Under the pieces are notes generated by a model. The model was not told the origin of the DNA, made no database searches, and saw only the letters and a list, made by a program, of their open reading frames with translations. A stretch of 60,000 nucleotides of DNA from Nymphaea colorata (lineage: Eukaryota; Streptophyta; Magnoliopsida; Nymphaeales; Nymphaeaceae): positions 19,266,354 to 19,326,353 of the forward strand of contig NC_045139.1 of assembly GCF_008831285.2 (NCBI RefSeq), read 5' to 3'. Numbering within the stretch: position 1 is the stretch's first letter; each line of letters starts with the position of its first letter. Both the position numbers and the translations under genes were made by a program. Positions 36,649 to 47,678 of the stretch are shown one piece after another.

Positions 36649-38289
36649 TATACACCACAACAAAATGGTGTAGTTGAGCAAAAACATCGACATATAGTTG
36701 AAAGCGCAATGAGCATGATGCATGATACTAATGTGCCCATGTCCTTATGGACTGAAGCCTTCCATACAGCTGTATACATAATAAATTGTTTGCCTATGAC
36801 ACTCTTGATGTCTAAATCGCCATATTTCACACTCTTAAGCAAACAACCTGATTATAAGAAATTGAAGGTTTTTGGCTGTGTATGCTATGTTCACATTGAT
36901 GCTGCTTTGAGGGACAAGTTTCAAGACAAGGCTATTCAATGTATATTCGTTGGATATGCTGATGAATATAAAGGTTTTCAATGCTATGACCCAACAATTA
37001 AACGCATCAAGACTTCAAGAAATGTTATTTTTGATGAACATAGTTTTGATGCCACTAATGAAATGCCTATGACTCTTGAATCTTATGATCCCTGGACCAG
37101 TACACAGTTATTCAATGCAGATTATGATGAGACGTTCAGTCCCGTAATCAAAATGGAAACCATTCGCATAATTATATTCCTTGCTGTTAAATATGGGTGG
37201 AAGCTAAATCAATTAGACGTTAAGAATGCCTTCCTTCATGGTGACTTGAAGGAAGAAGTTTTCATGGAGCAACCTCTCGACCATTCCCTTTTCATTTTCA
37301 AGAAAGAAAATGTTATTACCCTCCTCCTTATATATGTTGACGACATCGTCATTACAGGGAGCTCAGAAAAACACTTTGATGAGATAAAAGGTTTGTTAAT
37401 GAGAAACTTTAAGATGAAAGACCTTGGAAGCCTGCCATATTTTCTTGGGGTTGAAATTGATAGGCAAGGAGATCATCTTACCTTGACACAACAAAAATAT
37501 ACTCTTGACCTATTGGGCAAAACATGCATGAAAGATTGTAAGCCTGCTGAAACACCGAGTGTTCTGAACCAAAGGATGAGTATAAGTGATGGGGAAACAT
37601 ATGAAAACCCCACCAAATATCGCAGCATTGTTGGTGCCTTGCAATATTTAACATTTACCAGACCTGATATTACCTATGCGGTAAATCAAGTGTCTCAATT
37701 TATGCATGCACCAAGGGACACACATACGAATGCAGTTAAAAGGATACTATGGTATCTCAAGGGAACTGTTGGAGATGGATTAGTGTATTGTAAAAGTGGA
37801 AGCTGCTGATCATGAATTAATCACATATACTGACGCTGATTGGGCTGGAGATCCAGACGAAAGAAGATCTATCTCTGGTTTTTGCATCTTTATAGGCAAA
37901 AATTTGGTATCTTGGAGTAGTAGAAAACAAAGAGCAGTTGCAAGATCAAGCACAGAAGCTGAATACAGATGTATGGCTGTAGGGATGGCAGAAGTGACTT
38001 GAATTCGACACTTGCTAGAAGATATAGGAGAAAAAATTAAAAGTTCAGTACTAATGTGTGACAACCAAAGCGCCATCAACATTGCTTTCAATCCTATACA
38101 ACATGGCCGAACAAAACACATTGAGATTGACCAGCATTTTATCAGGCAGAAGGTGGAGAACAAAGAGATAGAACCAGTCTTTGTTGGAACTAATGAACAA
38201 GCTGCTGACATATTTACTAAAGGATTAACAAAGTATCGTTTCTGGTTTTCGGAGAGCAAGCTGTTCATGGTTCAAAACCATGCACAGCT

Positions 38290-38299
38290 TGAGGGAGGG
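38290..38299 (+). promoter_or_regulatory. Polypurine tract of outer copia
   Basis: TGAGGGAGGG directly before the 3' LTR. Confidence 0.85.
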
Positions 38300-38964
38300 T
38301 GTTAAAATCCAGCACATTCTCACAATGTTCAAAGTCCTTGTAATATGTGAAGTCTCTTAGGATTCTACGTTCTTGTAGAATGTGTTGAGGTAGTTAATGT
38401 CATTGTAATATGTGAAGAGTCTCTTAGGATTTTACGTTCTTGTAGAATGTGTTGAGATATTTAATATTGTAGAAACACACAGTGGAAGAGGAGAAAGGTA
38501 AACAAACACAAGATTTATGTGGAAAACCTCGGAACGAGGTGAAATACCACGGGGAAGCTCTAACCTAGGGGCAAAACCGCAACCCTAGGAGAGAGAAAAC
38601 TTAATTCACTTAATCAACAATTACAATAAGTGATTAGAATAAAAGAGGGAGGAAGAGAGACCCGCCTAGGGAACCGAGCCCGTCCTCGATTCCCGTGCCC
38701 ATGGGTACCGGGTCCATATCCGGACCCGGTTCCCTATTGCACGGTATTCTAACAAATATCATTGTACTATGTGAAGAGTCTCCTAGGATTCTACAATTGG
38801 AGACTCTTCGAATTCTGAATTTGAAATTATAAATAGGGCCTGGGCAGACCATCCTGGCCACGGCTTCTTCTCCTCAACCTCTTCTTGTTTTCATTCTCTC
38901 TCTCTCTATCTTCCTGCGTGAGTGCTGTTTTCTAGTTTCAGATATTGGTGCTAGATTTCTATCA
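38300..38964 (+). repeat. 3' LTR of outer copia, interrupted by a solo LTR
   Basis: 665 bp; after removing the 287-bp insertion and its 5-bp duplicate, 373 bp remain, the same as the 5' LTR. About 7 substitutions separate the two. Confidence 0.93.
38468..38754 (-). mobile_element. Solo LTR (287 bp) inside the outer 3' LTR
   Basis: Bounded by TG...CA (minus strand TGTTAGAATACCG...TTTCTACA) and flanked by AATAT duplicates (38,463-38,467 and 38,755-38,759). No internal domain. It holds a perfect 9-bp stem ACCGGGTCC/GGACCCGGT. Shared words and layout with the LTR at 47,439-47,678 point to a related copia family and to minus orientation. It could also be a non-autonomous TRIM-like unit. Confidence 0.88.
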
Positions 38965-38969
38965 GCATC

Positions 38970-41900
38970 CCCAATATGCATGATTAACAGCGGAACTCGT
39001 TACAGCCTCTTCAACCAACTCGTAGGATTATTTTCTCCATGTCCCTTCCCATCGAGTGAACATCACCTTGCATCATTCTCATCCATAGTGTTGTTTCGAC
39101 GTCCTTAATAACAATACCTTCTATTGTTGCATTTCCCATGAATGATGGGTGAGTAAACATGTTCACAGTGGCACATCATCTAACTGCTTGCTGCTTGGAA
39201 GCATCATTTTTTATCCCACAAGGCTTTTACTTAATGTAACGTCCGACCCCAACATGCCTAGTTTAGATTCTAAAGCTACATTCAATAAATCAAATAGAAG
39301 TTTACGCTCCAAACTGCTATCGCTTGGATCCTGGACGGAACCCTGACGTCGCTTGCCTTTTTTCCTGTAAGACACCCCAACGTCCTCAAAAACCCACCTC
39401 CTAATAGGGGCAGAAATGGAATCCCACAGTGATGCAATCCCATCCAAACCCTCAAAAATACCAGCAGCACCAAGTACATCTCTCACATAAACTTCTGGTC
39501 CTCCTTCTAACTCCTCTTCTGCTTCTAGCTGAATAATATCCTCCTCTCTACCATCTTGTGATGCCACATCAGTCTCGTTAAAGCCAAGCTGGTCTATCTT
39601 CCGCTTCAAGTCTGTTGGCAAGAAACAGATTAGTGCCTCAAATAACACCAATTTCTGATGGCAATAATTCCTGTCCATGCAGAATCGTTTTACACATGAA
39701 GGGAAGCGTACGAAATGCCATCATATACCTTCATTTCATACTGCATGCCAGGCAGCCCAGATTGCATGCGATAATTTAACATGGTTATGGTCATAATAGA
39801 TAATGGTCGACAAACAGTTTAATAATATGCTAGTATCCTATCACAAAAGTTGGCCGCCAATTCAAAGTGGATTTTGGGTTTCAATCTGGACATGTCCTAT
39901 CATTTGTGGTTATGAAACATGGCTCACCACTACCATTACTTTTAACCCCAGTCTTTTGTTTTCTCCCTTTTTATGTTGAAACTTAAAAGGAAATCCACAC
40001 CTGAATAATCTTTGGAGCAGCAGTACAACCCCTTGGTGTATACATTCAGACGACACCATGGATACATCTCCCACCGCTTGGTGTATGCTTTCAGCAGTAC
40101 CTCTGGCTATATGACTACCTGTCTAATAGCCAGAGCCTCCACGCTTAAACTTTTGGTCATTCACTTAAAACATGTTACCTGGACTAGAAAAATGTCTGAA
40201 GTTAAAATGTTATCACTTGGGAAATTTTACGCATACCCTGCGGTAGGAGACTTGGAATCTATTCTAAATATAAAGGAATGAAATAATAGCAAATTCTTGC
40301 TTGCAAGTTCTGGTTTCTGGCAAGTGATGGGATGATCAAGGTCAAAGCAGTTTTGGTTCAACCAAATTCATCTACTCCTCTCTCCACTGATTGTATCCTC
40401 TTGCCAAAAAGCTTTCCTCTGAGAGTGAAACTATATCTCAAGCTTGATACTGTTCCTTTGAAGTTGAGTCTACTTTTCTTCTTCTTTCTTAGTTCTGTGG
40501 AAACATTATCAACCATTTCATGCTTCCTTCTGACATGGTCCCCTGTCAGAATCGGCTGATCCTCCAAGAGAAGCTTGCCAAATGCTGCTCCTGATACTGG
40601 AGCTGACATAGATCGGATTAGGTTCCTTGGTGACAAGTCGTCGTGGTTGAATTTTATTTCATTCTTCTACTCATGTCTGAAGGATCTAGCCTTCAGTCCA
40701 GCCATGTCTTGCATATGATTCATATGACGACATTCTTTCTTGCTTTTGAAAAGTCTGGACCTATTGGTAGTGGCCCTTCCTGGAAGATGGAAGTCCTTGA
40801 CCCCTCCTTATCTATCTTATGCATGTCTGTGTCTGTCACCATTTAACACATTCCTCAGTCTTTCAGATAGGAACTTTCGAGTGCCTCTGTTAATAAGTTC
40901 AGGGGAACCTGGTGTACCAACCTAAAAATCACTGTTTTGTGACCTCATAGATTCTGACCTAAGTAAGCTCATATCTCTTGTGACATTGTCTCTTACCTGC
41001 TTCGTTATTTGCTGAGCAATTTCCTTTGGGTTAGTTTGCCTACAACAGAAGGAACTGATCTCATTGTTTTGTTGCTTGACATGTTTTACAGAATTGCCCA
41101 TCATTCCAAGTCTAAGCCTCTCCTTGGCCTCTTTGATAAAATCCTCAATACTTCCTTCTTCTTCTTCTTCTTGTATGGCACTTTCCGGAAGAGATTTGGA
41201 CTCATCACAGTCGTCAAACCTTTCAGGTCCAGGCTTTAGTATGCTTTTTTGTAGGTAATGCGCTAGTTTGCTGTTCCTCATATTCCACAGAATGAGTTCG
41301 ATCATACTTAATGCTTCTATTACCATTCCACATGAAGAACGTCTCCAATTGGTTTCCTTGGTATAAGCTACTTTTATTGCCTTGAAATGAAAGTCTGTCT
41401 CTGTTTGCACGCTGGTCTCCAATCTGCTTGGAGTATAGTAGCCCATTTCTGGAGGCTTTTCATAAGTTCTATTTCTTTTAGCATCTGTATATCGAGCCAA
41501 CTTTTCCTTGTTCAGACTTTCTTGTGCAATAGCTCGTTGATCATACCAAAATCCATTTCTAAGGTCAAACCCACAACCTCTTGAGCTTTCCCAGACTTTG
41601 GATGCCTGCCATGCTTCAAATTCCTTTCTGAAATTTTGTAATTCCTGCTCTTGGGGATGATCACCAACTAGAGATTTTGACAACTTTGAGCTGGTTCCAG
41701 AATCATGTGAGTTTTGTTTCTTTCTGCTAAAAAGTGCATCCCGTTTTTTGTCATTAAGTTCCCTTGGAACCATTAGTTCCTTAGTTACTGTTGATTTTCC
41801 TGAACTCAAACCACAGTTTGGTTCATATGTAGGTAATTTTTGAATCTGTTGGGAACTTATCTAGACCCGTGAAATGAGCTACAACACTGGGTACACTTTG

Positions 41901-42296
41901 TTTGATCTCAGGGATGTCTCCCTGTCTATCAATAGCTTCATGGGGGTTCTACTTTGATAAAGCTCAATTTTTGTAGATGGGTGCACAGCAGAAGCGTAGC
42001 CAAAGTATGTTCCTCATGTATTTGAGAATGAATTAACAAGATATCGATATGTTCCTCTTGTATTTGAGATTGAATTAACAAGATATGGATGTCACATAAA
42101 ACTGCAGGTAGGGAAACTCTGTTCAGAAAAAGTGCTATTAATGAAGACACCAACTAACAAAAGACGAAGCAAGCTAAAAAATTAGCTTGTGGTCAGTGCA
42201 TGCAGAGACTTGTTGGCCTTATGTAGACAAAAGCTACGGCAGCAGCCAATATCGTATTAAATTAGAGAGAGAGAGAGAGAGAGAGTTACTGGTATC
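38970..42296 (-). pseudogene. TRM-family (DUF3741/DUF4378) gene, decayed copy
   Basis: Clearly paralogous to 50,060-53,666 along its length. The DUF4378 part (39,678 down to 39,211) ends at a TAA where the other copy has TCA, with a one-base deletion nearer the end. The exon matching 51,336-51,507 is deleted. The long exon (about 42,000 to 40,310) has an extra T near 41,836 and loses its acceptor and first codons through a roughly 70-bp deletion at about 41,983. Exons upstream are replaced by retrotransposons at 42,297. About 105 bp of private sequence lies near 40,070-40,175. The motif around ILKPGPERFDD is still visible. No working product is expected. Confidence 0.92.
42006..42092 (-). repeat. 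42-bp tandem repeat in TRM pseudogene intron
   Basis: Two copies beginning TATGTTCCTC at 42,006 and 42,048. The same duplication lies at 53,401-53,480 in the other TRM copy, so it predates the gene duplication. Confidence 0.85.
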
Positions 42297-42535
42297 TGTT
42301 GATTATTGGAAGAAGAAGGGGCGAGAGAGATAGAGGGAGAAAGTGAGAGAACGAGAGAGAGAGAGGGGAACGTTTTTCTTATTCCAGCACGTAACCCTAA
42401 TCTCCTATTAATGAGACTAGGGTGTGTTACCAATTTTACAAAAATAGTCCACTAAACATAAGACAATAATTAAGTGAACCTATTCCAACTTTCTAATAAT
42501 TCAGAAAACCACCCGACTGCTATAAGTATTTAACA
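42297..42535 (-). repeat. 3' LTR of the truncated copia (239 bp)
   Basis: Minus strand TGTTAAATACTT to AATCAACA. Contains the same CCCTAATCTC/GAGACTAGGG hairpin as the inner element (42,395-42,422), with one arm mismatch. Confidence 0.85.
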
Positions 42536-42542
42536 CTCCCCC

Positions 42543-43339
42543 TCAAGCTGGAGCATAAATATCAATCATGCTCAGCTTGTTACATCCTCTCAAGAAATCG
42601 CCAATGGGAAGAGCCTTAGTGAACATATCAGCAGCTTGATCTTCAGAAGAGACATGAATGGTGTCAATAACTCCTTCTTGTACCAAGTCCCGAACATAAT
42701 GACAATCTACTTCAATGTGTTTAGTCCTCTCATGGAAAACAGGATTATTTGCAATGTAGGTTGCTGCTCTATTGTCACAGTACATCTTCATTAGGAGTGT
42801 CACAGAAATCCCCAATTCTAGAAGCACAGATTTGACCCAAGACATTTCAGCCGCAGTTTGGGCCATTGCTCTATATTCAGACTCAACACTAGATCTAGCA
42901 ACCACATTTTGTTTTTTGCTTCTCCAAGAAATAAGATTCCCACCAACAAAGACACAAAAACCCGTAGTCGATTTCATGTCATCTACTGACCCTGCATAAT
43001 CAGCGTCACTATATGCTTCTATGTCCACACATGATCCCTTTTTGAACCATAACCCCTTTTCCGGGGCTGATTTCAAGTATTTTACCACCATTAGAGCAGC
43101 CTCCCAATGAATTTTCTGAGGTTTTTCCATGAATTGACTTAACTTGTTCACAGCAAAACTGATATTAGGTCGAGTGATAGTCAAGTATAAAAGTTTCCCT
43201 ATCAACGATCTGTAAGAACGGGAGTCAAAAGTTTATGAGTCATCATCATGAATATGAATTCGAGGATTCATAGGAAGTGTAGCCAGTTTGGCTCCCAATA
43301 ATCTTGTTTCCTGCAAAAGATCAAGAACATATTTCCTCT
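42543..43339 (-). pseudogene. Copia RT C-terminus and RNase H (truncated)
   Basis: Reads from QRKYVLDLLQET through RPNISFAVNKLSQFM to RNase H (SDADYAGS, SVESEYRAMA, YCDNRAATYIANN, HERTKHIEVDCHY) and the usual IDIYAPA end before the polypurine tract. One TAA (about 43,236) breaks the frame after DDDS. The RNase H part (42,543-43,205) is open. Confidence 0.9.
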
Positions 43340-45773
43340 AAGACATCACATTTACAGCAAAGGTGATATCAGGTCTAGTCAGAGTGAGATAAATCAGTTT
43401 GCCAACTAGACGTTGGTATCTCCCTTTAGCTTCTTCACACAACAGTTCCCCATCTTTGCTACCAAGTTTATGCCCAGCATCTATAGGAGTAGAGGCTGGT
43501 CTGCACCCCAGTTTTCCTGTCTCCTTCAGTAGATCCAGGGTATACTTCCTTTGACTAAGTACAAGAGTTGTACCTGATCTAGCAATTTCAATACCAAGGA
43601 AATACTTCAGCTTACCAAGATCTTCAGTAGATAGTAAACCCTTTAATCTTGCTATCTCTTCCTTATCATCACGTGTAACAATCATATCATCAACATAAAC
43701 CAACAGTAGAGTAACTTTACTCTCTATTCTCTTTACAAACAGGGTATGATCTCCATTTCCTTGTTTGTAGCCATGTTTCTTCATAACAAGTCTGAGCCGT
43801 TCAAACCATGCTCGGGGAGACTGTTTTAGCCCATACAAAGCTTTCTTCAATTTACAGCATTTTCCAGGTTTCTCAAAACCTGGTGGCATGCACATGTACA
43901 CCTCCTCTTCGAGATCTCCATTGAGAAAGGCATTTTTCACATCAAGTTGGCACATCTCCCAGTCCTTCAATACCGCCAATGAAATAATAACTCTAACAGT
44001 CTTCATCTTTGCAACTGGAGCAAACGTCTCTAAGTAGTCGATCCCATATTTCTGACTGAACCCCTTGGCCACTAATCTTGCTTTGTACCTCTCAATGTTC
44101 CCATCTGGTTTGTACTTAACAGTGTAAACCCACTTTGACCCAACCAAATGGGTTGCTTCAGGAATATCAACCACCTCCCATGTCTGATTTCTGTCTAAAG
44201 CTTCCATCTCTTCTTTCATTGCATGAGACCACTTAGTGTCACCCTGAGCCTTTGTAGCATTCTTGGGAATCACAACCACAGCCAAGGAGGATACAAAACA
44301 TTTATAGTCAGTGCTCAATCTAGAGTAAGATACGAAGTTACCAATAGGGTGTTGGGTACATGACCTGACACCCTTTCTCAAGGCAATGGGAAGGTCCTCC
44401 TTTTCTTTTCCAGTTTGAATTTCTCTTCCAACATCTTGCTTCTGAACATGACTTGGATCATCCAAGGAAGAAGTAGGATTGGGATTCGGTGTAACCTCCT
44501 CATCATCAATCACCTTGTCAGTACAAGCTCTTCTCCTAGAATACACCTGTCCAAACATACGATTACCCTCTTGTTCTGTCACCATAAGATGCTCTCCCTC
44601 CTCCTGTTCATGTACCTTAGTAGACGTCCCCTCTTCATCTTTACCAAGCACCTTGGCAGCAGGATTCTCTTCACGCCTGTAATCCATAAAGTCTGTAAAC
44701 TAAATTTCCTGAGTGGGAGAATACTCTTCCTTAGACATTAACTTCTCCCCCTGAAGAGAATTCTCACCAAAAAAGGAGACATGTTCCAAGAATGTGACAT
44801 CTTTGGTAATGTGAACTCGACCAGTGGTGGGATCTAGACATTTATACCCTTTTTGAGTGGAAGAATACCCAAGAAAGATGCCCTTAATAGATTTGGGATC
44901 AAGTTTTTTCACATTTGGGCTATGGTTATGTATGAAACACACACATCCAAAGACTCGAGGAGGGAGGTGAAAAGGTTGACTATTCCCTGGAAGCATAGAG
45001 TAGGGAGAACGACCCTTTAGCACATGACTAGGCATGCGATTAATCAAGTAGACACTAGTAAGGATTGCATCTCCCCAATAGTATTTTGGGAGATTTCTTT
45101 GGAACAATATGGCTCGGGTGACATTGAGCAACTGACGATTTTTCCTCTCAGCAACCCCATTTTGAGGGGGGGTATAACTACAGGATGTCTCATGAACAAT
45201 TCCCCTCTTTCGAAAGAATTCTTCAACAGTGAGACACATATATTCGCAAGCATTATCAGACCGAAATGTCTTGACAGAATTTCCATACTGGTTTTCCACT
45301 AGGAGGATGAAAGTTTCAATAATGTGAGGCACCTCACTACGATCTTTCAACAAATACACAAAGGTACACCTTGAATAGTTATCTATAAAAGTTATAAAGT
45401 ACTGAAAACCACCACGAGAATGAATGCCCGAAGGCCCCCACACATCAGAATGAACCAAGGAGAAAGCTTTATTAGAACGACTATTTGAAATTGGATATGA
45501 AGCTCTAACATGCTTCGCAAACTGACACACATCACATGATAACATGGAAATGTTTAAACTAGAACATAGTTCAGGGAACAATTGTTTCAAAATCCCAAAT
45601 GGGAGATGACCAAGGCGTTCATGCCAAAACAAAAATAACTGACGACACTCTTCTTTCTTTTTCTCTCTCCTGCTGACTGCTGACATAAGAGCTGTGGCAA
45701 CACGTATAGGAAGCCGATATAACCCATCAGACTCCAAACCAATCCCAATCTTCTTCCCTGTCACCAAGTTCTA
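43338..45773 (-). pseudogene. Second copia family pol: integrase and RT (broken)
   Basis: GAG-pre-integrase (FWHERLGHLPFG, CDVCQFAKH), integrase core (HSDVWGP, FRSDNACEY, GVAERKNRQ), RT with WKVY-type start, KARLVAKGFSQKYGIDY, QLDVKNAFLNGDLEEEVYM, YGLKQSPRAWF and VYVDDMIV, ending RPDITFAVN. Two TAGs interrupt it, at 45,771-45,773 and 44,700-44,702, each at a place compatible with a former CAG. RNase H is absent because of the fusion. Confidence 0.92.
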
Positions 45774-46993
45774 CAAAACACAACGTTTTTCAGAAAATAT
45801 AAGTTCACACTTCAGTTCCTTGGTAATCTTACTAACAGATAACAAATTTAAGGGAAGATGGGGAACATGTAAGGTATCGTGAACTAAAAAATTATTCAAC
45901 AAGGAAAGACTCCCTTTTCCTGCCACAGAAATAAAGGAACGATCGGCAAGGGACACACGTTCCTTTCCCGAGGATAGCTTGTAGTCATGGAAAAGCTTGG
46001 GGTTGCCAGTCATGTGATGAGTGGCACCACTGTCAACAAACCATTCACCCATATAAGAAGTACCTTCTGCCCCTGAAACAGCCAATGCCTGATTGATCTT
46101 CACTTCATCTGGTGTATCTGCCTGACCAACATCAACCTTGCTCAAATATGCTCGCAGCTCACGAATCTGTTCTGCAGAAATAGAACCTTTCCCATCACTA
46201 AGACTTGTTGCAGACGATACAGGCTTCTTCCCACTAGAAGGTCCCAACAAAAATCTCTAGTATGACCAAGTTTTTTGCAATGTGCACATTTCCGGGAAGA
46301 ATGAGGAGTTCCCACAGGGGCACGGCTAACATAGGCAGATAGTTCATCCCCCTTTCGTCCACTAGAGAGCAGCCTTCTCTGTTCTTCAGCTTCAACTCGG
46401 GAATAAACATCTTCAATACTAAATGATTCGTCAGAGTTAAGAATCTGACTCCTTATATTTTCAAAGTCATCATTTAGTCCGGATAAGAAAAGGAATATCC
46501 TGTTCTCCCATTCCTTGGTCATATACTGCATCTGGTCGTGAGGACACCTCCATGTAATATCAGAATGATAGTCAAGGTCCTCCCACTTCGATTTTAATGC
46601 TGCATAAAAGTTTGCAACTGAGAGAGCACCTTGTCGCAGGGCATACACATCCTTCATAAGTTGATACACAAGAACTTTCCTTTTCTTTTGACCATACATC
46701 TGCTCCAAAATAATCCACATATCCCTTGCAGTCTTCTTGCGAAGAATGAGGGTTTGGATATCCGGGGACACTGAATTAACAATCCAGGTTTTTACTTGGT
46801 TGTCTTCAAGAAACCATGTATCCCAAGCCAGACTATCTGCAGCAGGTTCGACCTTTCTCCCATTCACATAGGCAATGCGTCCTTGCCCAACAATCCCCAT
46901 AGTAATTGCAGCAGACCATCGTGAATAGTTCTCCTTGGTAAGTTGAATGGTGGTAACTTGAACCGGTACATGATCAGTCCGCGCAGACAACAT
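45774..46993 (-). pseudogene. Second copia family gag and protease (frameshifted)
   Basis: Gag from MLSARTDH with the W..W....I pattern of copia Gag, then the zinc knuckle CAHCKKLGHTRDFC at about residues 240-253. The frame shifts just after this knuckle (about 46,250), and protease (WFVDSGATHHMTG) continues in another frame. Start chosen at 46,993, the first ATG after the leader. Confidence 0.9.
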
Positions 46994-47425
46994 CCGGTAG
47001 ATTGGTATTGACTAAGGAGGAAGACGAGTCAGCCATGATCACCAGCTAGAAGTGGCTGCCCAACAACACACACAGCAGCGGCAACCCAGAGGACAGCACT
47101 GGGCAGAGACGACGCAGGCGGGGAGAGTCAGCGGGAGCGGCGGGACGCGGCAATGGCAGAGGCGCAGCACAGCACGGCAGCAACGTCGGGTGGTGCGACG
47201 CAGTCAAGGATCAACGGCGGAAGCAGAGGGCGGCGCTTGGCAGCGTGCGCCAAGAACAGGCGACGTCGTGCAGAGGCGTCGGACGTCGGCGTCGGACGTC
47301 GGCCGGTCGTCGTGCGTGAGGCGTCGGTGTTGAACAGTTGAAAGATTCCGTTGGGCGATGAACAGTGCCGGGGGCCTCCTTCAACACGATCAAACGATCA
47401 AGCAACAGTAACGCCGGAACTTCAC
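46994..47425 (-). other. GC-rich leader of second copia family
   Basis: Noticeably richer in GC than anything around it, with CGTCGG-type short repeats. Apparent Arg/Ala-rich frames on the opposite strand (47,052-47,341) are compositional shadows of the leader. Confidence 0.7.
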
Positions 47426-47438
47426 GGCTCTGATACCA
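47426..47438 (-). promoter_or_regulatory. Primer binding site, initiator tRNA-Met
   Basis: Minus strand TGGTATCAGAGCC directly beside the LTR end. Confidence 0.88.
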
Positions 47439-47678
47439 TGTTGTGATAAAATATGCACGGGAGTAGAAGATAGCACACCAAGGTAACGTGGAAAACCCTC
47501 AACACGAGGGAAGAAAAACCACGGGTGAGGAGGTCTGGTGCCCACTAGCAGCCAGACACTCTCTCTCTTAGAAACTTCATTACTCTTAAGATTAGGGTTT
47601 ACAGAGATATAAGTAGTCCTAACCAGGACAAACCGGATCGGGTACGGATCCGGACCCGTACAACAAAACCCGTCAACA
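47439..47678 (-). repeat. 5' LTR of second copia family (240 bp)
   Basis: On the plus strand it runs from TGTTG to CAACA. It shares the words 'tggaaaacc' and 'aaccacggg' and a TCCGGACCCG stem region with the solo LTR at 38,468-38,754. The flanking ATATT (47,679-47,683) is the only candidate target-site copy left. Confidence 0.85.

Larger units (their letters stand above)
35164..38305 (+). pseudogene. Outer copia gag 3' end and pol (broken)
   Basis: Resumes in frame after the inner element: zinc knuckle CFQCNKKGHMKEQC, protease (FLDSGAATHVTG), GAG-pre-integrase, integrase (SDVWG, QCDGGGEYSS, YTPQQNGVVEQKH), RT and RNase H (TDADWAGD, SSTEAEYR). Damage: a 290-bp tandem duplication in the integrase core that shifts the frame; two in-frame losses in RT, one removing the region before DETFSPV (about 37,115) and one removing the segment with the usual YGLKQ.PRAWF (about 37,276), although YVDDI survives; a frame shift at about 37,797; and TGA at 38,000-38,002 where relatives have Trp. 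It cannot make a functional RT. Confidence 0.92.
28481..38964 (+). mobile_element. Outer Ty1/copia retrotransposon (10.5 kb with nested insertions)
   Basis: LTRs begin TGTTAAAATCC and end TTTCTATCA. Target-site duplications GCATC lie at 28,476-28,480 and 38,965-38,969. A tRNA-Met primer site, copia-order gag-protease-integrase-RT-RNase H and a polypurine tract are all present. By eye the two LTRs differ at about 7 of 373 aligned positions after removing the solo LTR inside the right one. Not autonomous: stops, a frame shift, a duplication and two RT deletions break the polyprotein. A second copia occupies 29,834-35,158 of its length. Confidence 0.95.
42297..43339 (-). mobile_element. 3' end of a copia element related to the inner one
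   Basis: On the minus strand: the end of RT, RNase H, polypurine tract (42,536-42,544) and a 239-bp LTR (42,297-42,535). The protein is close to the inner element's, but the LTR is longer and diverged. It is fused at about 43,340 to a different copia family, so its own 5' half is missing. It entered TRM pseudogene sequence matching the end of the third exon. Confidence 0.9.
43340..47678 (-). mobile_element. Second copia family, 5' LTR to RT, 3' end lost
   Basis: Minus strand: LTR, tRNA-Met primer site, GC-rich leader, gag, protease, integrase and RT up to RPDITFAVN, then an abrupt switch to the 3' end of another family. It sits inside an RNase H fragment of a third copia (47,679 onwards). 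Its second target-site copy and 3' LTR are gone, so integration bounds cannot be confirmed on both sides. Confidence 0.9.

Noticed and set aside
32125-38268. Frames overlapping copia pol in other frames or on the opposite strand (for example 32,125-32,454 and 37,810-38,268)
   Set aside because: Shadows of the polyprotein frames, with no motif of their own.
47052-47341. Arg/Ala-rich plus-strand frames
   Set aside because: Antisense to the GC-rich leader of a minus-strand copia; composition explains the open frames.
43338-47678. Template switching during reverse transcription as the source of the chimeric copia
   Set aside because: One reverse-transcription cycle gives two matching LTRs; here the ends carry different LTR families, so a deletion joining two neighbouring elements is favoured.
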